Shown here piece after piece: positions 56,910-64,000 of a stretch of 64,000 nucleotides of DNA. The stretch covers positions 620,001-684,000 of the forward strand of contig NZ_CP034593.1 in the NCBI RefSeq assembly GCF_003971195.1, read 5' to 3'. A program made the position numbers and the translations under genes. The notes beneath the pieces are model-generated. The model was not told where the DNA came from, ran no database searches, and worked only from the letters and a program-made list of their open reading frames with translations. The stretch is from Flaviflexus ciconiae. Its GTDB lineage: Bacteria > Actinomycetota > Actinomycetes > Actinomycetales > Actinomycetaceae. The first letter of the stretch is position 1; each line of letters opens with the position of its first letter.

Positions 56910-57704
56910 ATGGCAGACCATGGCGGAAGAGGGACACAACCTCTTCACCGACGTAGGCCCGAGCATGCCGTTGTCCTGACCGCAGCCAAGCCACTTAAGG
57001 ACTTCGACGACCTTCTCGTCCGCGAGAAGGAACACGAGTTCGTACGAATGCTCGCAATCGGTGAACCCGATGCGGTGAACACCTCACTCGACCGGGTACG
57101 GGAGCAGGCGGCGGAGGGTAACCTCGCCGCCCTCCCGGGCCGGGGTGCCCTGCCCGCACCCTCGCGGGCCATGCTCCAGTCCAACACTCATGACGGTTTA
57201 GCTGACCGTCACCGCGACTGGCTCGGCCCCCATATCGGCAACCGGTGGGACTTCTTCTACAGTGACTCGCCTCTACCCACACCGAAGGGCGATGAATTTG
57301 TCGCCCGCCTAGACCTACCCACGTGGCGGGCAGAGATTGAACGCGTCGTCTCGGCTTCGAATCCAACTACGTCGGCACTACGCGATCTCGATGATCTCAC
57401 CTGGTACGGGTACATCGATGGCAACCTGCTTGGCGGAGCCATGGGAGTTGAACGGCTCCCCAACGCCGATGGCACCAATGGATCCCACTTCGCCGGACTG
57501 GGAACCGATCCCGAACTCCAGGGCAACGGCATAGGCGGTGCCGTTATGGCTGGCACAATCAATCGAGAGCTCGACGAGGTTGAGATCGTTTCCTTCGGTA
57601 TGTGGTCCTGGAACGACCGTGCACGCATGCTCTACCGCCGTCTCGAAATTACCGAAGGCTATTCTTACGTCACCCATTCGCGAGAGCCCCTGCCTGAACA
57701 GTAG
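56910..57704 (+). CDS. GNAT family N-acetyltransferase
   Basis: 264 residues from ATG 56910. The C-terminal half is a GNAT domain: the acetyl-CoA loop is in LGTDPELQGNGIGGAVM (Q-x-N-G-x-G), then WSWNDRARMLYRRLEI. The N-terminal half (KPLKDFDDLLVREKEHEFVRML) is helical and unfamiliar. The frame extends upstream into aspS, but ATG 56910 lies after a GGAGGACAGG site. The substrate is unknown. Confidence 0.75.
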   Translation: MADHGGRGTQPLHRRRPEHAVVLTAAKPLKDFDDLLVREKEHEFVRMLAIGEPDAVNTSLDRVREQAAEGNLAALPGRGALPAPSRAMLQSNTHDGLADRHRDWLGPHIGNRWDFFYSDSPLPTPKGDEFVARLDLPTWRAEIERVVSASNPTTSALRDLDDLTWYGYIDGNLLGGAMGVERLPNADGTNGSHFAGLGTDPELQGNGIGGAVMAGTINRELDEVEIVSFGMWSWNDRARMLYRRLEITEGYSYVTHSREPLPEQ

Positions 57705-57854
57705 GCGACCCCTTTCACCTGGCTGGTAATTCTGCGTACCCTGGGCAAAATACCAGCGTAGAAGCGACGCGTGAACGTTCAAGCCGAAGCCTTGTGAAGA
57801 CCGAGTCTTGACCGAAAACCGATGAGCGCGCGGAAGAGGAACGGAGGAGACGGC

Positions 57855-58229
57855 ATGAATCACTTGGGAAATACTGGTCCCTCGGTGCCAATCTGTGTCT
57901 ACGACCGCGGATGCAAGATGTGCGCGCGCATGGCAAAGTTTGCGAGCAAGCGAACCCACGTTGAGTTCACGGGATTCGCCGACCTCACAAGCAGGGGAGT
58001 GAACCCCGCCGAATACTCACAGCATCTCGTCTACGCGGGGGAGACGGTTGAGCGCGGACACCGGGCCGTCGCTGCTGTACTGGCGACTATGGGCAGGCCC
58101 TGGTCATGGGTCGGGAGAATCATCAACCTTCGACCTGTCGAACCAATAGCCCGAAGAGCGTACGCATGGGTGGCGAGGAACAGGTCGTGCTCGGCACTGG
58201 GTAATGGAGCCTGCTCTATCAAGAAGTAG
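57855..58229 (+). CDS. DCC-family thiol-disulfide oxidoreductase-like protein (DUF393)
   Basis: 124 residues from ATG 57855 (GGAGGAGACGGC upstream). The DUF393/DCC signature is VYDRGCKMCARM, a D-x2-C-x2-C motif near residues 16-22, followed by a thioredoxin-like fold and a later GHRAVAAVLATMGRPW. The predicted role is dithiol redox chemistry, with the partner unknown. It follows the GNAT gene by 150 nt and precedes a large gap. Confidence 0.8.
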   Translation: MNHLGNTGPSVPICVYDRGCKMCARMAKFASKRTHVEFTGFADLTSRGVNPAEYSQHLVYAGETVERGHRAVAAVLATMGRPWSWVGRIINLRPVEPIARRAYAWVARNRSCSALGNGACSIKK

Positions 58230-59015
58230 TTTGGGACTAGGAGCAAGGATTCCTAGTTGAAATGACGGTTGTGTCGCGACCTAGCATTACCTGAATCGGC
58301 ACACGAATTATTCGCCCTAAACGGCCACCAGTTCCCACCCGCACCACAACCGGCTCTCACGAGTGCAATATCCGCTGATGATTGAAGATCCGAATCTATA
58401 GGATATATGCGTCGATTTTGTGTTCTTGGAATTCGGCAATGTTGAACAGGTTGCGGATCGCGACACCGTCACCAACGAGGGATTGCTACCTGGTAGGGGA
58501 GCCGATGAAGTGCCTCCAACCACCGGCCAGGTCTGGGGCGACATGCACAGTATCCTAAAAGTACGATTCGCTGACTCGCCGGTCGAAGAAAACCAGATGT
58601 TGCACTTGCCTTTTGCGGAGCCGCGCATTTACTCAATCGCGGGTCAATAGCCATGGTCTCTGCGCGAGAGGGAGCTGACAGTTGGGATAGTTGTGCCGAT
58701 GTTTGTCCTCGAGTGGAGTTTCCATTAGGTCTTCAAATGGCTCCTCAATACTGAACTAGAACAGCCTGAGCTGGTTGTGGTCGCGAGCTCGATGTCGGAG
58801 TTTAATTGCCGACTAGTCGGCGGGTGAACCGCGAAAGCCTCACCAATGAGGGAGTTTGGCGGATAGGACGAAAGTGCCGGAATTGTCCGGAGAAGTCGGG
58901 TTATGGGAATCCGGGCATTGGTGGCTTTTCTGGTGTGTGATCCTCGCCCGCCATTTAATTAAACCGGTTTAACGTGTAATAATTAGGTAAGCGTTCATAC
59001 TCAATGGAGGACATA
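58230..59015. other. 786-bp gap with promoter region of the nitrite-reductase cluster
   Basis: An AT-richer stretch. One plus-strand ORF (58420-58650, 76 residues) and overlapping minus-strand frames are open, but none resembles a known family or has a convincing start. The 3' end holds a palindrome and candidate promoter (58954-58982). No certain gene. Confidence 0.5.
58954..58982 (+). promoter_or_regulatory. Candidate promoter with palindromic operator for the nitrite-reductase cluster
   Basis: A -35-like TTTAAT (58954-58959) and -10-like TAATAA (58977-58982) flank ttaaaccggtttaa (58959-58972), a perfect 14-bp palindrome in the spacer. The DUF2249 gene starts 33 nt after the -10. The geometry suits repression; the regulator is unknown. 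Confidence 0.5.
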
Positions 59016-59309
59016 ATGTCTGAGCTTTCGATCAAAGATGTTTCTGCTCACGGTGGCGGCGGCTGCGGCTGCGGCGGGCACGATGAGGACGTTCCGGTCC
59101 TTGACGTTCGGATCATTCCGCACGCAATTCGCCACGGCTCCGTCATTGGTGCCTTCTCTCAGCTACGCCCGGGCATGACCATGCACATCATTGCTCCGCA
59201 CAACCCGAAGCCGCTTCTACAGCAGCTTGTCGATCTCAACGGTGCGGACGCCATTGAGATCTCCTATGTTTCCGAGGAACCTTGGACCATCGCGCTGAAA
59301 CGCAAGTAG
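59016..59309 (+). CDS. DUF2249 domain protein with Cys/Gly/His-rich N-terminus
   Basis: 97 residues from ATG 59016 (TGGAGG upstream). Residues 12-24 read GGGGCGCGGHDED, a possible metal- or thiol-binding leader. The rest (LDVRIIPHAIRHGSVIG to PWTIALKRK) is a DUF2249 domain, the small TusA-like fold common beside NO/nitrite genes. The function is not established. It heads a cluster with two membrane proteins and nitrite reductase, separated by 210 nt from the next gene. Confidence 0.82.
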   Translation: MSELSIKDVSAHGGGGCGCGGHDEDVPVLDVRIIPHAIRHGSVIGAFSQLRPGMTMHIIAPHNPKPLLQQLVDLNGADAIEISYVSEEPWTIALKRK

Positions 59310-59519
59310 CCTCTTGACGAGGCCACAAAGAACTTAGCCTCACGGAGGGTCGGGTCCGCGGTGACAGCCGCGAGTATCCGGCCCTCCGTGTTCGAGCCAG
59401 CGCTGTCTGCTCGGTAGGCTGGGGAAAGCAAACACTGGCCCCAAAACTATTGGTACATATCTGTTTCGGATAGTTACCTTCGATGAATAAGCTGTTTCGC
59501 CACTAAATCTTGAGGAGAC

Positions 59520-60725
59520 ATGACAGTTACCAGTTCGCTTCAGGCCCCCGGACCAACGGGCAGTGGCGGTAAGCGACGCCGAATCTCGTGGCGCGTCATT
59601 TTTCTTGTCCTTGGTGGGCTGTCCCTTCTGATGGGAATGAATGCCGGGCTTCTCAATCTTGGGTCCTGGGCACCTGCCGAAGCGCAGGATGATTCGGTTC
59701 ACGGGTTCGTCATGACAGCGGGCTTCCTCGGCACTTTGATTTCTCTCGAACGTGCTCAGGCACTCGCTCACAATGAGCCGAAGAACAGCTGGGCATTTCT
59801 CGCGCCAACGCTCCTCGGTGCCGGTGGCATTCTGCTGGCTATCGGCGGCACAGCATCCTTCTGGGGCCTGGTCGGTCACCTCCTCATGATCCAGGGGGCC
59901 CTCGCTTTCACGCTCGTTTACCTGTGGCTGTGGCGCAGAGCCCCACTCCCGCTACTAGCAACGCAGATCCTGTCGGCGGTACCTCTCCTTGTCGCAACAA
60001 TCCTGGTACTGCGCTTTGACGTCTCTGCGCTGATCCCGCTGCTTGGTTCTTTCCTGATTATTACGATTGCCTCCGAGCGCGCTGAGCTTGCCCAGCTTTC
60101 GATGGGTCCGCGCGCGGTGCCGACATTGCTGACGCTGTCTCTCCTGCTGATTCTTGCAGCCACCGCATCTCTTATTTGGCCGGATCCGGCTTCCCGCGCC
60201 TTTGGCGTTGTGCAGATCGTTATTGCGCTGTGGCTGATCAAGGATGATGCCCCGCGCAGGCTGATCAAGTCGAAGGGATTGCCGAGGTACTCGGCCTACG
60301 CACTGCTTGCCGGCTACTTTTGGTTAATCGTCGGTGGAATCGTCTGGATCGCGACGGCCGGTGCAGTGGGCACTCCATACTACGACATCGTCATTCACAC
60401 GATCTTCATCGGCTTCGCTTTCACGATGATCATGGCGCACGCGCCGGTAATTTTCCCGGCTGTCATGGGTATCCCGGTTCCGTACCGCAGGATCATGTAC
60501 GTCCCTCTCGTCATGCTGAATGTGGGGCTCGCACTTCGAGTGGGTGCTGAGCTGATCGTTGGACAGGGATCGCTCTGGGTACTTGGCGGTCAAATTAACG
60601 TTATCGCCGTCCTGCTCTTCCTCATCACTGTCTTCGGAACGGTGATTGCGGGAGAACCGACGAAGAAAACAAAGCGCAGAACTAAGCCTGCTCCTGCAAC
60701 TGTTTTGGGTGGGGAGGGCGCATGA
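59520..60725 (+). CDS. Polytopic membrane protein of the nitrite-reductase cluster (NnrS-like)
   Basis: 401 residues with about 12 hydrophobic helices. Recognisable points are SVHGFVMTAGFLGTLISLERA and, near the C-terminus, IHTIFIGFAFTMIMAHAPVIFP, with conserved histidines in or near the membrane, as in NnrS and heme-copper-oxidase-like proteins. A basic cytosolic tail ends it. Homologues are often linked to copper nitrite reductase or NO metabolism; the exact role is not known. The stop overlaps the next gene by 4 nt (ATGA). Confidence 0.75.
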   Translation: MTVTSSLQAPGPTGSGGKRRRISWRVIFLVLGGLSLLMGMNAGLLNLGSWAPAEAQDDSVHGFVMTAGFLGTLISLERAQALAHNEPKNSWAFLAPTLLGAGGILLAIGGTASFWGLVGHLLMIQGALAFTLVYLWLWRRAPLPLLATQILSAVPLLVATILVLRFDVSALIPLLGSFLIITIASERAELAQLSMGPRAVPTLLTLSLLLILAATASLIWPDPASRAFGVVQIVIALWLIKDDAPRRLIKSKGLPRYSAYALLAGYFWLIVGGIVWIATAGAVGTPYYDIVIHTIFIGFAFTMIMAHAPVIFPAVMGIPVPYRRIMYVPLVMLNVGLALRVGAELIVGQGSLWVLGGQINVIAVLLFLITVFGTVIAGEPTKKTKRRTKPAPATVLGGEGA

Positions 60726-62182
60726 AGATCGGTTCCCCCGGTTCAGGCAATAAGCCGGCCGCTCCGAAGCCCATAACTCCCGCGAAGAGGGGCAGGGGCG
60801 TGAGCCCAATCCGCGACATGGTTGCGGTGATCTGGCTAATCGTCCTTATCTTCGTCGTAATGTTCCACGAGCAAATCTTGTCCTCGGACTGGCTCGCCAT
60901 TCACGTCACCTTCTTGGGTGCCCTTTCGCACTCGGCTCTTGTGTGGTCCGAGTACTTTGCGAACACGCTCCTGAAGACTCGGCCGACTGCGAATGAAGGG
61001 AAGATCCAGGACCGCCGCAGCTTGCTCATGGCGCTGGGCGCCCTGTTTGTGTTCGTTGGTTTCCCCATGGATATCTGGGTCCTCGTTCTCACTGGCGCCA
61101 CTTTTGTCACGGTCTCCGTGCTGTGGCACGCGGTATACCTGGCACGGAAGATGAAGAGGGCCCTGCCCGGCAGGTTCCGGATCGTCATCCGCTACTACAT
61201 CACCGCCGCCTGCATGCTGCCCGTCGGAGCGGCTTTCGGTGTTCTCCTTGCCTTTGGGTTCGGGGATGAGTGGCGGGGCCGGCTCATGATTGCCCACATG
61301 ACGTTTAACCTGCTCGGCTGGATTGGCCTTACGGTGATCGGCACACTCGTGACGTTTTGGCCCACGATGGTGCGGGCCCGCATGGACGAGAGGTCCGAAC
61401 GGATGACCCGCCAGGTCCTCTGGCCGCTGTTGGCAGGTATCGTCATCGTCGCCGGGGGAGCAGTTGCGGGTATTAAGCTCATCTCCATCATTGGCGTAGC
61501 CGTCTATGCGCTGAGCTTCCTCTGGTGGGGCAGAACCTTGTGGAAGCCCGTTTCTCTCAAGGGCATCCGCGAGTTCGCACCGGCTTCGGTTGGTGCCGCA
61601 GGCACCTGGGCGGTTGTCGGCCTGATCTGGATCGGCGTCCTGCTTGCTCTTGCGGATAGCTGGCCCGAGGTCACGGACCGCCTGGTGTCGATGGCGCCGC
61701 TGCTCGCCTTCGGCTTTGCCCTGCAGATCCTCCTCGGTGCCCTTTCCTACCTGCTACCTGTTTTGATGGGCAAGAGCCCAGCTAACCTCGCGGTATACCA
61801 GGATGCTCTCAACGTCGGAGCAACCTTCCGCATTGCCGTTCCAAACCTTTGTCTCGTGATCTGGCTACTTCCCGTGCCGTCCTCAATCCGCCTGATCGTT
61901 GCCATTCTCGGTATCGGAACCATCATGTCGTTTATCCCGATCATGTTCCGTGCCGTCTTCCTGGGCCTCAAGCACAAGAAGGTCCTAGAAGCCGAGCGAG
62001 AGGTAAAGGCTGCTGAGAAGGCCGCCGAGGCGGTTGCCAAGCAGGAAGACGAAAACGCCCAACTGAACGAACGTCACCAACAGTCAGTTAGCGATAAGAA
62101 CTCTGAGTCAGGAAGCGACATGAATCGTGCTGGCTCTACCAGGACAACTAACGGCACGTCCGACAAGGAGAATGATGTCTGA
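60722..62182 (+). CDS. Second polytopic membrane protein of the nitrite-reductase cluster
   Basis: 486 residues with about 12 helices. Membrane histidines occur in VTFLGALSHSALVWSEYF, ..LWHAVYLARKM and IAHMTFNLLGWIGLTVIG. A charged, Glu/Lys/Ala-rich cytosolic tail of about 70 residues closes it. It resembles the previous protein in layout (His-containing helices, NnrS/heme-copper-like), perhaps forming a heterodimer. The nirK start lies inside its 3' end, an 8-nt overlap, so translation is coupled. Confidence 0.7.
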   Translation: MKIGSPGSGNKPAAPKPITPAKRGRGVSPIRDMVAVIWLIVLIFVVMFHEQILSSDWLAIHVTFLGALSHSALVWSEYFANTLLKTRPTANEGKIQDRRSLLMALGALFVFVGFPMDIWVLVLTGATFVTVSVLWHAVYLARKMKRALPGRFRIVIRYYITAACMLPVGAAFGVLLAFGFGDEWRGRLMIAHMTFNLLGWIGLTVIGTLVTFWPTMVRARMDERSERMTRQVLWPLLAGIVIVAGGAVAGIKLISIIGVAVYALSFLWWGRTLWKPVSLKGIREFAPASVGAAGTWAVVGLIWIGVLLALADSWPEVTDRLVSMAPLLAFGFALQILLGALSYLLPVLMGKSPANLAVYQDALNVGATFRIAVPNLCLVIWLLPVPSSIRLIVAILGIGTIMSFIPIMFRAVFLGLKHKKVLEAEREVKAAEKAAEAVAKQEDENAQLNERHQQSVSDKNSESGSDMNRAGSTRTTNGTSDKENDV

Positions 62183-63641
62183 GACAACGAAGAAGAGTGC
62201 GGGCATGAGGGGGAGCCAGTCAAACTCCGGCGTGTCCTCGGTCTGGTCGGCAGCGGGAATCGTTGCTTCCGTTGTTGCGATCCTCCTGGCCGTGACTTTT
62301 GGGGTTGCCGCCAATCCGTCCGGCACGTCCCTTCCAGCCAACCCGAACTTTGCGAGCGGCGGTACTGCTCAAGCGGGCGCCGCAGTTGAACCGACGGGGG
62401 AAACCACCGAGGTTGAGGTGACGATGACGGCGGACATGACCTATGAACCGAGTGTCATTGAGGTCCCGGCCGGCGATGAACTGGTCGTCACCCTGATCAA
62501 CGAGGACGACAAGAACGGTCACGACCTTGTTATTGGCGACGTCGAGTCTTCTCGTATCCAGCCCGGCAAATCGGAGACTGTGAACTTCGGCGTGCAAAGC
62601 TACTCCCAGGAGGGTTACTGCTCCGTGGCGGGTCACAAGCAGATGGGGATGACTCTCGACGTCGTTGTTACCGGAGGTTCGTCATCGGCAGTTGATGCAG
62701 GAGGCCATGCCGGGCATGCGGCGCCTGCCGCAATTCCCGATGTTGTCGATGCGGAGGTCTCGGAGGTCTACCCGGCTAAGCTCGAGCCTCTGGAGAGTAC
62801 CGACGAGCCCGTCACGCACGAGCTGACCTTCACGGTGACCGAGGTTCCGTTAGAGGTTGCTCCCGGCCTGTGGCAGACCAGGTGGACATTCAATGGCAGT
62901 TCCATGGGGCCAACTCTGCACGGCAAGGTTGGTGACAAGTTCATCATCACCCTCGTGAACGATGGAACGATTGGCCACTCGATCGACTTCCATGCCGGTG
63001 CGCTCGCCCCGGATGTGCCGATGAGAACGATTGCCCCGGGTGAAAGTCTCGTATACGAGTACACGGCTGAACGTGCAGGTATCTGGATGTACCACTGCTC
63101 GACTGCTCCCATGTCCACCCATATTGCCTCAGGCATGCATGGCGCTGTGATCATTGAGCCCGCCGACATCGATCCCGTCGACCATGAGTTCGTGATTGTC
63201 CAGTCCGAGGTCTACCTCGCAAACGAAGCCCACAGCCCGGAAGAGGCCGAAGAGGTCAACGCAGACAAGATCGCGAACGGTACCCCGGACCGCGTTGTTT
63301 TCAATGGCATCGCGAATCAGTACGATCAGGAACGCTTCGAAGTAAAGACCGGTGAACGAGTCAGATTCTGGGTGCTGGACGCCGGGCCGAACGTGCCGTT
63401 CGCCTTCCACATTGTTGGCGGACAGTTCGACACCTATTGGATTGAAGGTGCCTACCACCTTCGCCAAGGAGTGTCCTCGTCCGGCGCAACCGACGGTGGC
63501 TCCCAGGTGCTCTCGCTCCTCCCGGCAGAGGGCGGATTCGTTGAACTCGAGTTCCCGGAAGCCGGCAACTACTCGGTCGTCAACCACATCATGAGTGAAG
63601 CCGAACGCGGCGCCCACGGTTACGTGCACGTCACCGATTAG
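62175..63641 (+). CDS. nirK: Membrane-anchored copper nitrite reductase (AniA/NirK type) with N-terminal cupredoxin domain
   Basis: 488 residues from ATG 62175 (AAGGAGA upstream). One N-terminal membrane helix (about residues 20-40) anchors it outside the cytoplasm. Next is an extra cupredoxin domain with His in KNGHDLVI and GYCSVAGHKQM (Cys, His, Met). The NirK core follows: GHSIDFHAG holds a type 1 His, the catalytic Asp and a type 2 His; MYHCSTAPMSTHIASGM holds the type 2 His, type 1 Cys/His/Met; FHIVGG and VVNHIMSEA complete the sites. The Cys-to-His spacing matches the AniA class. It reduces nitrite to NO. The extra domain could pass electrons to the type 1 site. Confidence 0.92.
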   Translation: MSETTKKSAGMRGSQSNSGVSSVWSAAGIVASVVAILLAVTFGVAANPSGTSLPANPNFASGGTAQAGAAVEPTGETTEVEVTMTADMTYEPSVIEVPAGDELVVTLINEDDKNGHDLVIGDVESSRIQPGKSETVNFGVQSYSQEGYCSVAGHKQMGMTLDVVVTGGSSSAVDAGGHAGHAAPAAIPDVVDAEVSEVYPAKLEPLESTDEPVTHELTFTVTEVPLEVAPGLWQTRWTFNGSSMGPTLHGKVGDKFIITLVNDGTIGHSIDFHAGALAPDVPMRTIAPGESLVYEYTAERAGIWMYHCSTAPMSTHIASGMHGAVIIEPADIDPVDHEFVIVQSEVYLANEAHSPEEAEEVNADKIANGTPDRVVFNGIANQYDQERFEVKTGERVRFWVLDAGPNVPFAFHIVGGQFDTYWIEGAYHLRQGVSSSGATDGGSQVLSLLPAEGGFVELEFPEAGNYSVVNHIMSEAERGAHGYVHVTD

Positions 63642-63650
63642 AGAATGGTC

Positions 63651-63722
63651 CCTGACCCCACGCAGGAGTGTGGTCAGGCAAAATCATCGAATGTGTCGGC
63701 CCTGGATTAGTCCGGGGCCGAC
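63651..63722. terminator. Two consecutive hairpins after nirK
   Basis: cctgaccccac / gtgtggtcagg (63651-63678, one mismatch), followed by caaaatc, and gtcggccctgg / ccggggccgac (63695-63722). They separate nirK from the convergent MMPL gene. Confidence 0.75.
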
Positions 63723-63822
63723 GCTCTCGGCGTGGTAGCAGGCGGGGTTAAATTGACGATCATTGACGGGAGGGTCGGAAGTTCCTCATCTCGCCGCCCG
63801 TGGCGTGGCTGGTTCGGACGTC

Positions 63823-64000
<178 letters not shown>

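Noticed and set aside
58317..58654. Minus-strand ORFs in the gap before the DUF2249 gene
   Set aside because: No family resemblance, no ribosome-binding site, and an opposing frame is equally open.

Overview
The window is a chromosomal segment of a moderately high-GC actinobacterium. Three things point there: a suf operon with SufU and SufT, the phosphatidylinositol-mannoside block (pgsA-like, patA, pimA), and the orders yebC / ruvC-ruvA-ruvB-yajC-secD-secF-apt-relA and DUF349 / MBL hydrolase / hisS / aspS, which are classic actinobacterial synteny. The family cannot be fixed from sequence alone; an Actinomycetaceae-like host is a guess. GTG starts and 1-4 nt stop/start overlaps are common. 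No rRNA gene, CRISPR array, intact IS element or prophage was seen.

Layout. 0-4.2 kb: suf operon (partial sufD, Rieske protein, sufC, sufS, sufU, sufT). 4.4-6.3 kb: dxs. 6.4-11.4 kb: RNase D, a DUF3000 protein, a FemAB-type peptidoglycan bridge enzyme, an MFS exporter and a DUF4870 membrane protein. 11.6-18.3 kb: minus-strand glgX-treY-treZ, which turns glycogen or maltodextrin into trehalose. 18.7-21.2 kb: a SemiSWEET-like protein, an interrupted HEPN/DUF3320 gene and four tRNA genes (Val-CAC opposite Gly-GCC, Cys-GCA, Val-GAC). 21.4-32.8 kb: acsA, thrS, the PIM block, PrsW, Nudix, YebC and TSUP proteins. 32.8-42.2 kb: Holliday-junction resolution (ruvCAB), protein export (yajC-secDF), purine salvage (apt) and the stringent response (relA). 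42.2-57.7 kb: an AbiEi-like gene, a DUF349 protein, an MBL hydrolase, hisS, two tandem dynamin-like GTPases, a DEAD-box helicase, an MFS exporter, aspS and a GNAT gene. 57.8-64 kb: a DCC thiol protein, then a nitrite-reduction cluster (DUF2249 protein, two polytopic membrane proteins, membrane-anchored copper nitrite reductase with an extra cupredoxin domain), and the end of an MMPL transporter.

Most of the window is housekeeping. Points that stand out: (1) sufS and dxs each carry a frame break that one inserted base would repair, either assembly errors or real lesions; (2) a HEPN-nuclease-like gene with an in-frame TGA next to the tRNA cluster; (3) a sharp codon-usage switch inside thrS; (4) a perfect 18-bp inverted repeat in a 1-kb gap with coding-like fragments on both strands; (5) the nitrite-reductase cluster, which has a perfect palindrome in its promoter region and a Cys/Gly/His-rich DUF2249 leader gene; (6) the paired dynamin-like GTPases placed between hisS and aspS.
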